Positions 16,898 through 24,138 of a stretch of DNA of 64,000 nt are shown one piece after another. How positions within the stretch are numbered: position 1 is the first letter of the stretch; the number at the start of each line of letters is the position of its first letter. Origin of the DNA: RUG11783 sp964599695. GTDB taxonomy: Bacteria; Bacillota; Clostridia; Oscillospirales; Ruminococcaceae. The stretch is taken from the NCBI GenBank assembly GCA_964599695.1, contig CAZRGP010000008.1, forward strand, positions 1 through 64,000, in the 5' to 3' direction. Below the pieces are notes generated by a model. The model had not been told where the DNA came from. It searched no databases and saw only the letters and a list, made by a program, of their open reading frames with translations. The translations under genes were made by a program, and so were the position numbers.

Positions 16898-17452
16898 ATG
16901 AAACAGAGACAATGTGACAGATGTGGTACTGTATTCGAGGGAGCTATAGCCATGTGTCCTTCCTGTGGTTCCACAATGGTTCATGAGTATGATCCAACTG
17001 CTGAAGAACCTGCGGTCGCCGGCCTGGAAGAGGTAAAAGATGTTCAAGGCGGCGAAGGGGTTACTATAGCTGCCGAACCCCAAGACACAAAAGAAGGCAG
17101 AAAGAAAAACGTCAGCAATGAGACGATCGATCATTTCGATAAGAAAAACAAGTTCTCTCTCTTATCCGCTCAAAATGTGTTTTGGAGTTGGCTTTTAATG
17201 GAGATCCCCGTGCTCGGATGGATCATTGCCATTTTTTGGTCATTCGGCATCGGCGTGAAGCGACAGAGAAGAGAAATGGCACGCGCGTTCCTTGTCAGAC
17301 TTGTTCTGGGCATATTCCTTTTCTTGCTGGGACTCGCAATGTATCGGTGGGTGTTCAGACTGACACTGAAGGATCTTCCTGATGTGATCTCCAGGGGATA
17401 TGAATGGCTCTGGGGCATTACATACGCACTTGTTAATAAGGCAAAAACGTGA
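16898..17452 (+). CDS. Zinc-ribbon protein with two membrane helices, function unknown
   Basis: 184 aa. An N-terminal zinc ribbon (CDRC...CPSC, residues about 6-24) is followed by an acidic linker, a basic patch, then two hydrophobic segments (about residues 95-115 and 128-148) joined by a positively charged loop, and a short tail. I do not recognise the family. The design resembles the many small Clostridial proteins that place a cytosolic zinc ribbon on a membrane anchor. The start is put at the second of two adjacent ATGs because GGAGG lies 5 bases before it; the frame is open from 16886. It stands alone between divergent and convergent neighbours. Confidence 0.75.
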   Translation: MKQRQCDRCGTVFEGAIAMCPSCGSTMVHEYDPTAEEPAVAGLEEVKDVQGGEGVTIAAEPQDTKEGRKKNVSNETIDHFDKKNKFSLLSAQNVFWSWLLMEIPVLGWIIAIFWSFGIGVKRQRREMARAFLVRLVLGIFLFLLGLAMYRWVFRLTLKDLPDVISRGYEWLWGITYALVNKAKT

Positions 17453-17470
17453 GATAAAAATTAAATCATT

Positions 17471-17508
17471 AAAAAGAGGGTAAGGAAACTTCTGTTTCCT
17501 TACCCTCT
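17471..17508 (-). terminator. Terminator of the hisS-aspS transcript
   Basis: Perfect 15-bp stem AGAGGGTAAGGAAAC with complement and a 4-base loop. On the minus strand it is followed by TTTTTAA. On the plus strand there is no T-run, so it mainly serves aspS. Confidence 0.9.
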
Positions 17509-17523
17509 GATCGTATGTAGGAA

Positions 17524-19290
17524 TCAGTCTGTAAGATCCACTTTGATATGGAGTTCATCCAGCTGCTTCTGGGTGACTTCCGAAGGTGCGCCCATCAGGA
17601 GATCCTGAGCATTCTTGTTCATCGGGAAAGGAATGATCTCTCGGATCGATTCTTCTCCGGCAAGGAGCATCACCATTCTGTCGATCCCGGGAGCGATTCC
17701 GGCATGAGGCGGAGCTCCATAGCAGAAGGCATTATACATTGCAGGGAATTTGGATCTGACATCATCTTCACCGAGCCGGACAAGCTGGAAGGCTTTGATC
17801 ATGATCTCGGGATCGTGATTTCTTACAGCACCAGAGGACAATTCAACACCATTGACAACAAGGTCATACTGGTCGGCTGTGATCTCGAGAGGGTCAATTT
17901 CTCCGCGTTCCGCTTTGAGAAGGACGTCAAGTCCTCCCGAGGGCATGCTGAAGGGATTGTGGCAGAATTCCAGTTCACCGCTTTCCTCGCCGATTTCATA
18001 CATCGGGAAGTCAACGATCCAGCAGAACTCGTATCTTTCCTTGTTCATATGGCCTTCGCAGTTAGCTCCGAAGATCTTGATCATAACACCAACGGACTTA
18101 ACGGCAAATTCTCCTGCAGCTACAACGACGAGAGTGTTGGGAGAAAGGTCAAGTTTGTTTTTCAGTTCTTCTTTCAACGGAGAAACGAATTTGGAGATGC
18201 CTCCCGCGATTTCGCCGTGTTCATCTACTTTGAACCAGTATCCTTTTGATCCGGACTGCACTTCACAATCTGTAAGAAGTTTCTCAATCTGCTTGCGTGT
18301 CAATGTGCAGTTGCTGATATCAACAGCTTTGACACACTTGCCCCTCAGCGCTTCAAATTCACAGTCAGTGAACAGAGAGGATATATCTTTGGCAGTCAGA
18401 TCGATTCGAAGATCCGGCTTGTCAGAACCATATTTTTCAAGGGCATCGAGATATTTGATCCTTCTGAACGGTGCGGAAGATGAAACATTATAAGTGCCAT
18501 ATTTTTCAAAGACAGGGGGAAGAACATCTTCCAGTACGGCGAATACATCTTCCTGAGTGGCGAAAGCCATCTCCATATCGAGCTGATAGAACTCTCCGGG
18601 GGAGCGATCTCCTCTTGCGTCTTCGTCTCTGAAACAGGGAGCAATCTGGAAATAACGGTCAAAACCTGAAGTCATAAGCAGCTGTTTGAACTGCTGGGGT
18701 GCCTGAGGAAGAGCGTAGAATTTTCCGGGATGCTTTCTGGCGGGAACCAGATAGTCTCTTGCTCCTTCGGGAGAAGATGCAGTGAGGATAGGGGTGGTGA
18801 TCTCCAGGAATCCATGCTCCATCATCGCTTGTCTTAAAGAAGCGACAACATTGCATCTCAGGATGATGTTTTTCTTAACATCCGGGTTTCTCAGATCGAG
18901 GAAACGATATTTAAGTCTCTGGGATTCGTCCGCCTCACGGCTGTGGTTGATTTCAAAGGGAAGACTATTGTATATGCATTTTCCGAGGACCTCGATGTTG
19001 TAAGGAACGACCTCGATGTCTCCGGTAGCTTGTTTGGGATTTTTGCTGGACCGCTCTCTTACAGTACCTTCAACTGAGATCGTAGACTCTTTGTTGAGAC
19101 CATCGACCGCCTTCAGCATTTCGGGTGTATCGAGAACGATCTGAGTAGTTCCGTAAAAGTCACGGAGTACGACGAAAGCAAGATTGCTTCCTACTTCGCG
19201 TATGTTTTCCATCCAACCAACAAGTTTGACCTGCTCTCCTACATTGGCCAGGCGAAGCTCGTTGCAGTTGTGTGTGCGCATTTGTGTCAT
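17524..19290 (-). CDS. aspS: Aspartate-tRNA ligase
   Basis: A 588-aa class IIb synthetase of the long bacterial type. It has the N-terminal OB fold (residues 1-105), class II motif 2 in FRDEDARGDRSPGEFYQLD, the GAD insertion (about 280-420), and motif 3 in APPHAGIAPGIDRM. Whether it also charges tRNA-Asn cannot be told here. The gene follows hisS by 37 bases, a common Firmicute pairing. AGGA lies 11 bases before ATG 19290, a little far; a second in-frame ATG 9 bases on is possible. Confidence 0.96.
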   Translation of the reverse strand: MTQMRTHNCNELRLANVGEQVKLVGWMENIREVGSNLAFVVLRDFYGTTQIVLDTPEMLKAVDGLNKESTISVEGTVRERSSKNPKQATGDIEVVPYNIEVLGKCIYNSLPFEINHSREADESQRLKYRFLDLRNPDVKKNIILRCNVVASLRQAMMEHGFLEITTPILTASSPEGARDYLVPARKHPGKFYALPQAPQQFKQLLMTSGFDRYFQIAPCFRDEDARGDRSPGEFYQLDMEMAFATQEDVFAVLEDVLPPVFEKYGTYNVSSSAPFRRIKYLDALEKYGSDKPDLRIDLTAKDISSLFTDCEFEALRGKCVKAVDISNCTLTRKQIEKLLTDCEVQSGSKGYWFKVDEHGEIAGGISKFVSPLKEELKNKLDLSPNTLVVVAAGEFAVKSVGVMIKIFGANCEGHMNKERYEFCWIVDFPMYEIGEESGELEFCHNPFSMPSGGLDVLLKAERGEIDPLEITADQYDLVVNGVELSSGAVRNHDPEIMIKAFQLVRLGEDDVRSKFPAMYNAFCYGAPPHAGIAPGIDRMVMLLAGEESIREIIPFPMNKNAQDLLMGAPSEVTQKQLDELHIKVDLTD

Positions 19291-19327
19291 TTATTGATGA
19301 ATCCTTTCTAAATCTGTGAATATTGTC

Positions 19328-20587
19328 TCAAAGTGCGGCCGCAAGCCGCGCGAGATCAATGTCGACAGATGTTTCCTCTCCTGTAAACATGTTTTTCAGG
19401 ACAGCCGTGTGACTTTTCACTTCATCGTCACCCAAAACGATCATGTTCTTGGCCCGAAGTTTATTGGCATATTTCATTTGAGCCTTTAAGCTGCGGTGGT
19501 TGATGTCATAGACCGCATAACAGCCTGAATCCTGTAATTTGAAAACGAGTTCTCTCGCTTTTTTCTCTCCGAGTTCTCCGATATATCCGATAAAGAGATC
19601 CGGACCGTCGGGGAGAGGGAATTCGATACCTTCACTGGCGGCAACGATAAGAAGCCTCTCGATACCCATACCGAATCCGATACCCGGAATCGGCTGTCCT
19701 CCTAGAGATTCAACAAGACCGTCATATCTTCCTCCGCCGCACACGACACCCTGGGCACCGGCTCCTTCGTGCACAAACTCAAATACGGTTTTGGTGTAGT
19801 AATCAAGTCCCCTGACGATCTTGGGGTTGACCGTGTAGGTGACACCCGATTCGGAAAGCAGGGACTGAACCGTATTGAAGTGTGTACTACACTCCTCACA
19901 TAAATAATCCAACGCAACAGGGGCATTGGCAGCAATCGCACTGCACACAGGACTTTTACAGTCCAGGATGCGCATCGGGTTTTTCTCGAGACGCACTTTG
20001 CATGTATCGCATAATTGGTCTTCGTATTGCTTGAAATATTCATACAGATGTTTTCTGTATACAGGCCTGCACTTCGGGCAACCGATGGAATTGATCTCCA
20101 GCCGGACTTTATTGAGACCGAGCTCGTTCAAGGCCGTCTTTGCAACACGTATCACTTCACAGTCGGCATCAGGATAAGGTGATCCGAACATCTCGATACC
20201 CAGCTGATGGAATTCCCTGAGGCGTCCTGCCTGCGGCTTTTCGTACCGGAAACAGGAGAGGAGGTAGTAGGATCGTACAGGAAGAGTTCCGGTCAATACA
20301 CCGTTTTGCATAAATGAGCGCACAACGCCGGCGGTGCCCTCGGGTCTCAGAGTGATGGAACGTCCGCCTTTGTCGATCATGGTGTACATTTCCTTGTCGA
20401 CGACGTCGGTCGCGTCCCCGACACCGCGCTGGAATAATTCGGTGTGTTCAAAAGTAGGGGTACGTGTTTCTGTGTAGTTAAACCTTTCACAGACGTTTCT
20501 CAACTTGTTTTCAACATATTGCCATTTATATACATCACTCGGCAGGACATCGTTTGTGCCGCGGGGTGAGGTTATCTGTTGTGCCAT
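19328..20587 (-). CDS. hisS: Histidine-tRNA ligase
   Basis: A 419-aa class IIa synthetase. It has the N-terminal PRGTNDVLP, motif 2 in FRYEKPQAGRLREFHQLG, the histidine-specific GLDYYTKTVFE signature and GGGRYDGLVESLGG. The C-terminal anticodon-binding domain follows (about 330-419). ATG 20587 is chosen because AGAGGA sits 4 bases upstream and MAQQITSPRGTND is a standard N terminus; the longer open frame crosses a terminator. It is transcribed with aspS. Confidence 0.96.
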   Translation of the reverse strand: MAQQITSPRGTNDVLPSDVYKWQYVENKLRNVCERFNYTETRTPTFEHTELFQRGVGDATDVVDKEMYTMIDKGGRSITLRPEGTAGVVRSFMQNGVLTGTLPVRSYYLLSCFRYEKPQAGRLREFHQLGIEMFGSPYPDADCEVIRVAKTALNELGLNKVRLEINSIGCPKCRPVYRKHLYEYFKQYEDQLCDTCKVRLEKNPMRILDCKSPVCSAIAANAPVALDYLCEECSTHFNTVQSLLSESGVTYTVNPKIVRGLDYYTKTVFEFVHEGAGAQGVVCGGGRYDGLVESLGGQPIPGIGFGMGIERLLIVAASEGIEFPLPDGPDLFIGYIGELGEKKARELVFKLQDSGCYAVYDINHRSLKAQMKYANKLRAKNMIVLGDDEVKSHTAVLKNMFTGEETSVDIDLARLAAAL

Positions 20588-20602
20588 TGTATCCTCTTTC
20601 TT

Positions 20603-20631
20603 TAAAAATGCTCCAAATGAATTTGGAGCAT
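20603..20631 (-). terminator. Terminator between mgsA and hisS
   Basis: Perfect 11-bp stem ATGCTCCAAAT / ATTTGGAGCAT with a 2-base loop, then TTTTT on the minus strand, 6 bases after the mgsA stop. hisS-aspS therefore likely has separate or read-through expression. Confidence 0.85.
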
Positions 20632-20636
20632 GATCT

Positions 20637-21056
20637 TTACGTATAGTCTTCTGAACTGTTGGGATTGACGATGTTTCTCCAATCCAAATCGCCTCTTTCA
20701 AGACCGTGTATCAACACTTCCGCAGTAGCAATATTTGTAGCTACCGGTATATTTTGTGTGTCACACAGCCGAAGGAGATTTGCCTCAATCTGATTATAAC
20801 CAGGCTGGGCGATATGATCCCTGAACAGTAAGACCAGGTCGATTTCGTTGCAGGCTACGCGTGCAACGATTTGTTCCGCTCCGCCTTGCCCTCCAGCCAT
20901 GAATTTTTTTATGTTGAGTCCGGTCGCTTCACTGATAGTTGTTCCAGTGACTTCGGTTGCACATAAAGCATGTTTAGAAAGGATTCCGCGATATGCAATA
21001 CAGAACTGAACCATCAATTCTTTTTTTGAATCGTGTGCAATAAGAGCAATCTTCAT
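20637..21056 (-). CDS. mgsA: Methylglyoxal synthase
   Basis: A 139-aa enzyme that turns dihydroxyacetone phosphate into methylglyoxal, a bypass of lower glycolysis under phosphate limitation. Family marks: IALIAHDSKK at the N terminus, TGTT phosphate-binding turn, GGxQ-like GGQGGAEQI, catalytic Asp in LVLLFRDHIAQPG, and NIPVATNIATAE. It is downstream of the MinD-like gene after 8 bases. That matches the place of mgsA at the end of the classical mre-min-rodA cluster of Clostridia. Confidence 0.95.
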   Translation of the reverse strand: MKIALIAHDSKKELMVQFCIAYRGILSKHALCATEVTGTTISEATGLNIKKFMAGGQGGAEQIVARVACNEIDLVLLFRDHIAQPGYNQIEANLLRLCDTQNIPVATNIATAEVLIHGLERGDLDWRNIVNPNSSEDYT

Positions 21057-21064
21057 TTTTTACC

Positions 21065-21790
21065 TCACTTATACGAAAGCGGTATATTCATTCCATCAAG
21101 TCTTTGGGTAATATTGCAGATGATCTCGCGAATGATTGAACTTTTACTGAGTTTCTTGCCGTTGTTGGTCGAATAGGCAACATCAAAATGTTCAGGAATG
21201 ACGCCAATCAATTGAGCGCCTATCGTGTCTATACAGGAGTCCAGATTCATGGAAGCTCCTTTTTTTACGTATTCCGGTTTGATCCGGTTCAGGATAAGAC
21301 GGATGTTTGGTGCGTTGTCATCATACAGCAGGTCGCATACATATTTGGCGTCTCTGATCCCGGAACGATCGTTGGTAGAAACAATAAGGTTAAACATTGA
21401 AAAGGAAGAAACAGTTTCGATCGTTTCATCGCTGCAATCTGTATCAATCAGAACGATGTCATACTGTTCGACCAGTGGCAGAACGAGAGAACCGAAAGAC
21501 TCTTTATCGATGGTACATCGCTCATTTCCTGCGAATAAAACACTCAGCTTGGGGTAGAGCGAAGAAACAGTGATCGCTTGTTCCAATGTACATCTCTCGG
21601 TAACAACATCGCTCAGATCAAACAGGGAAGCTGTGGCATTCACATAGAGATTCTGGGAACGTAAACCATTTTCAAATTCTATCAGAAGGACGCTTTTTCC
21701 TTCTTCACAATACACTTCAGCAAGCATTGCGGCTATTGAAGACTTTCCAACACCGTCCTTGCCGGAAGAGATCATTATAACTTTTCCCAT
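21065..21790 (-). CDS. MinD/ParA-type P-loop ATPase, divergent
   Basis: A 241-aa SIMIBI ATPase most like MinD by gene position and by the N terminus GKVIMISSGKDGVGKSS. The deviant Walker A lysine is kept, but KGG reads KDG. The MinD switch-I DADIGLRNLD is replaced by EFENGLRSQNL, and the switch-II DxPAG reads DTDCSDETI. The C terminus does not show the basic amphipathic membrane-targeting helix expected of MinD. Neither minC nor minE is adjacent. It sits between maf and mgsA with 8-9 base gaps and has a ribosome binding site (AGAGG). It may be a MinD that lost its partners and took another role; calling it minD outright would go too far. Confidence 0.8.
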   Translation of the reverse strand: MGKVIMISSGKDGVGKSSIAAMLAEVYCEEGKSVLLIEFENGLRSQNLYVNATASLFDLSDVVTERCTLEQAITVSSLYPKLSVLFAGNERCTIDKESFGSLVLPLVEQYDIVLIDTDCSDETIETVSSFSMFNLIVSTNDRSGIRDAKYVCDLLYDDNAPNIRLILNRIKPEYVKKGASMNLDSCIDTIGAQLIGVIPEHFDVAYSTNNGKKLSKSSIIREIICNITQRLDGMNIPLSYK

Positions 21791-21799
21791 ATAAAACCT

Positions 21800-22360
21800 C
21801 TAAATCAGTTTCAATTCGCGCATCTTTTGATATAGCGCGGAAACCGGAAGACCCATAACGTTGTAATAGTCACCGATCAGTTTATCACAGAATTTGCTCG
21901 CTCCGCCCTGAATGCTGTAACCGCCTGCTTTATCATACGGCTCGTCTGTTTCTACATAATCCTGGATCACATCTTCAGAGAGCTCAATGAAATGAACAAG
22001 TGTTTCACAAACAAAACCTTCTTTTACCGAGGGAGCAGCGATGTACACCCCTGTAAACACACTGTGTGTCCGGCCTGAGAGAGAAGCGAGCATATCATAA
22101 GCCTCCTCTCGGGAATGGGGTTTCCCCAGTAGCTGGCCGTCTATCGCAACCATCGTATCGCTTCCGATGACACAGCAGTCAGAATGATAGTGGAAAACGC
22201 TGAGCGCTTTGTCCTTGGCCAATTCAAGACACAATTGATCGGGGGCGGAAATGTTGACATCCCGCTCATTGAAATGAGCGTCTATGGTCTGAAATTCCGG
22301 GAGAATAAAATGAAGAAGTTCCTTTCTCCGGGGGCTTTTTGATGCAAGGATAAAATCCAT
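21800..22360 (-). CDS. maf: Maf-family nucleotide pyrophosphatase
   Basis: A 186-aa house-cleaning pyrophosphatase that hydrolyses non-canonical NTPs (dTTP/UTP or modified types). The family signature is LASKSPRRKELL near the N terminus, with VIGSDTMVAIDG, the GKPHSREEA loop and YDKAGGYSIQG. Length is typical. It begins 2 bases after the dut stop with AGGAAG 9 bases upstream. The classical Clostridial neighbour mreB does not follow; the MinD-like gene does. Confidence 0.94.
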   Translation of the reverse strand: MDFILASKSPRRKELLHFILPEFQTIDAHFNERDVNISAPDQLCLELAKDKALSVFHYHSDCCVIGSDTMVAIDGQLLGKPHSREEAYDMLASLSGRTHSVFTGVYIAAPSVKEGFVCETLVHFIELSEDVIQDYVETDEPYDKAGGYSIQGGASKFCDKLIGDYYNVMGLPVSALYQKMRELKLI

Positions 22361-22362
22361 AC

Positions 22363-22806
22363 TTATTTACTTCCTGTCGAACCAAAGCCGCCTTCACCGC
22401 GTTCCGTATCATTCAGTGTGTCTACAACGGAAACCTCCAGCGGAAGGGTTCTGATTATCATCATTTGTGCAATCCTGTCCTCAGGATTGACCGTGTAGGG
22501 TTCATCTCCATGATTGACCAGGGCGACACACAACTCACCTCGGTAATCACTGTCTATGACGCCGACACTGTTGGACAATGTGATGCCATGTTTTACACCC
22601 ATCCCACTTCTGGAGAAAAGAAGACAGACGCAGTCATCAGACGGCATCTCGATGGACAGGCCGGTGTGGAACATGTGGTGTTCCCCCGGCATCATAGTAT
22701 AAGGCTCCGAAGTGAGAGCATGCAAGTCAAAACAAGCGGACCCCGATGTGGCCTTGGAAGGCGTTATGGCATTGGGATCGAGTTTCTTTATCTTAAGAAC
22801 ATTCAT
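22363..22806 (-). CDS. dut: dUTP diphosphatase
   Basis: A 147-aa trimeric dUTPase that removes dUTP and supplies dUMP. Motif 1 is SGSACFDLHAL, motif 2 SRSGMGVKHGI, motif 3 GVIDSDYRGELCVALVN, motif 4 RIAQMMIIRTLP, and motif 5 the C-terminal RGEGGFGSTG. All five are intact. It lies between zapA and maf in one minus-strand transcript; both dut and maf sanitise nucleotide pools. Confidence 0.96.
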   Translation of the reverse strand: MNVLKIKKLDPNAITPSKATSGSACFDLHALTSEPYTMMPGEHHMFHTGLSIEMPSDDCVCLLFSRSGMGVKHGITLSNSVGVIDSDYRGELCVALVNHGDEPYTVNPEDRIAQMMIIRTLPLEVSVVDTLNDTERGEGGFGSTGSK

Positions 22807-22834
22807 TATGGATCGAGTTCCTCAGGGGTAGAGA

Positions 22835-23941
22835 TTAAATATCGTTGATCCAGGAGAGATTCGGCAGACCGTCATCGTCATCGTCTTCAACATATTGTTT
22901 CTGCTGAAGATCTCTCTCTTTTCTGTCCTCATCCATCAACTGGGTGAAAGTCTTGAATCCCTTTTCTACGCCAAGGTCATCATAGGAATTGGCAGGAACT
23001 GTGTCCTGAGAGGCGGAACTGCCTGTGTCGGTAACGGATTCGTCACTGGCCAGGGAGAAGCTGCCGGAGTTCGCTGTATAATCCTGGCTGAAATCATCGG
23101 AGAAGGAAGAGGTGGATCCGTAGGAATAATCTGATGTGTCGGATGCGGGCTCATCATTGTAGGCAGAATAATAATCTGCAGTACTGGGAAGCTGTGAATC
23201 TTCTGTATAAGTGGGTTCCGTATACGAAGATGCTGGGATCGCGGCCTTCTTATTTGCTTCCTCGAGATCAATTTCGAGCTGGACATTCTTTTCTTCCAGT
23301 TCTTCATACTTTTTCTGAAGAGCTTCGTAATCGTCATCCGTGTGAATCGGCTTGGGGAGTCTCACAAGCTCTTCAAGTTTAGAGGACGCGGTCTGCAGAA
23401 GGGAAGTCAGACGCTGATTGTCAGCTTCCAGTTTTGCGTTCCGGTCGGAGAGAGCAGTAGTTTTGTCCAACAGGGTGCGGTTCTGATCCAGCTGCTCCTT
23501 AAGCTGACGCCTTACGATCTCTGCGTCGCTTTTAGCAGTATCCAGTTCTTTGCGGAGAGCTTCTTCGTTGGCACTTCCGTTTGCACCGTCCGCGGCAAGC
23601 TTGGTGACGTGAGCTCTCAGAGTCTGGATCTCTTTAGAAAGATCAGCATTCTTCTTTACTTCGTCGTCATACATCAGTTTCACGTTTGAAGCTTCAGAAA
23701 GATAGTCCTTGATTTGTGTCCGCAGGTTGTTAGCGCTGTGGGTGGCTTTGTCATAACGATCAAGATAGTCCAGAGAACACAAAAGAGCAGCATTCGTCAC
23801 GGATGCAGAGGGATTGCTCTGAAGGATCTGAGAAAGATCCTCATTCAGAGTGGCGTTCAGCTTGCGAACATGATCCTCGTCTTCCGTTGTATTAACAATC
23901 AGATTGAAGCCGGCAATACTGAGAGTAATTTTATTTGCCAT
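22835..23941 (-). CDS. zapA: ZapA-like cell division protein with long coiled-coil and acidic tail
   Basis: 368 aa, against about 80-100 for normal ZapA. Residues 1-95 fit ZapA (KITLSIAGFNLIVNTTEDEDHVRKL), which cross-links FtsZ filaments. They are followed by a long heptad-rich coiled coil (about 95-235) and a Ser/Asp/Tyr-rich, probably disordered, acidic region with a short conserved-looking end (about 330-368). ATG 23941 is chosen because AAGGAAGGGTG lies 8 bases upstream; the longer open frame crosses that site. It is first in the zapA-dut-maf-MinD-like-mgsA transcript and has a good promoter. The extension could make it a division scaffold (inference). Confidence 0.82.
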   Translation of the reverse strand: MANKITLSIAGFNLIVNTTEDEDHVRKLNATLNEDLSQILQSNPSASVTNAALLCSLDYLDRYDKATHSANNLRTQIKDYLSEASNVKLMYDDEVKKNADLSKEIQTLRAHVTKLAADGANGSANEEALRKELDTAKSDAEIVRRQLKEQLDQNRTLLDKTTALSDRNAKLEADNQRLTSLLQTASSKLEELVRLPKPIHTDDDYEALQKKYEELEEKNVQLEIDLEEANKKAAIPASSYTEPTYTEDSQLPSTADYYSAYNDEPASDTSDYSYGSTSSFSDDFSQDYTANSGSFSLASDESVTDTGSSASQDTVPANSYDDLGVEKGFKTFTQLMDEDRKERDLQQKQYVEDDDDDGLPNLSWINDI

Positions 23942-23991
23942 AACGGTTACACCCTTCCTTATATTCATCTTTAACATACATATCCTTATAA

Positions 23992-24020
23992 ATTATATTA
24001 CACGGACATATTGAAATCAA
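23992..24020 (-). promoter_or_regulatory. Promoter of the zapA-mgsA transcript
   Basis: Minus-strand -35 TTGATT (24015-24020), 17-bp spacer, -10 TATAAT (23992-23997). Confidence 0.8.
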
Positions 24021-24032
24021 CGCAAGTTTTGG

Positions 24033-24061
24033 TTGATTGAGAGCCGTAATTATGCTATATT
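24033..24061 (+). promoter_or_regulatory. Promoter of glgP
   Basis: -35 TTGATT (24033-24038), 17-bp spacer, -10 TATATT (24056-24061). The transcript start is expected near 24068, inside the first AGTACTGT site. Confidence 0.75.
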
Positions 24062-24063
24062 AC

Positions 24064-24106
24064 ACAGTACTGTCATAAGGCGTATAAGAGGTTTATGCAG
24101 TACTGT
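24064..24106. promoter_or_regulatory. Twin operator-like sites at the glgP transcription start
   Basis: ACAGTACTGT (24064-24073), a perfect 10-bp palindrome, and GCAGTACTGT (24097-24106) have centres 33 bp apart, about three helical turns. They lie at and just downstream of the predicted start, a repressor-type position. The same AGTACTGT core forms the dyad at 10389-10414. Confidence 0.55.
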
Positions 24107-24138
24107 AAATCGATTCAATCAAGCCAAAAGAGGTATAA

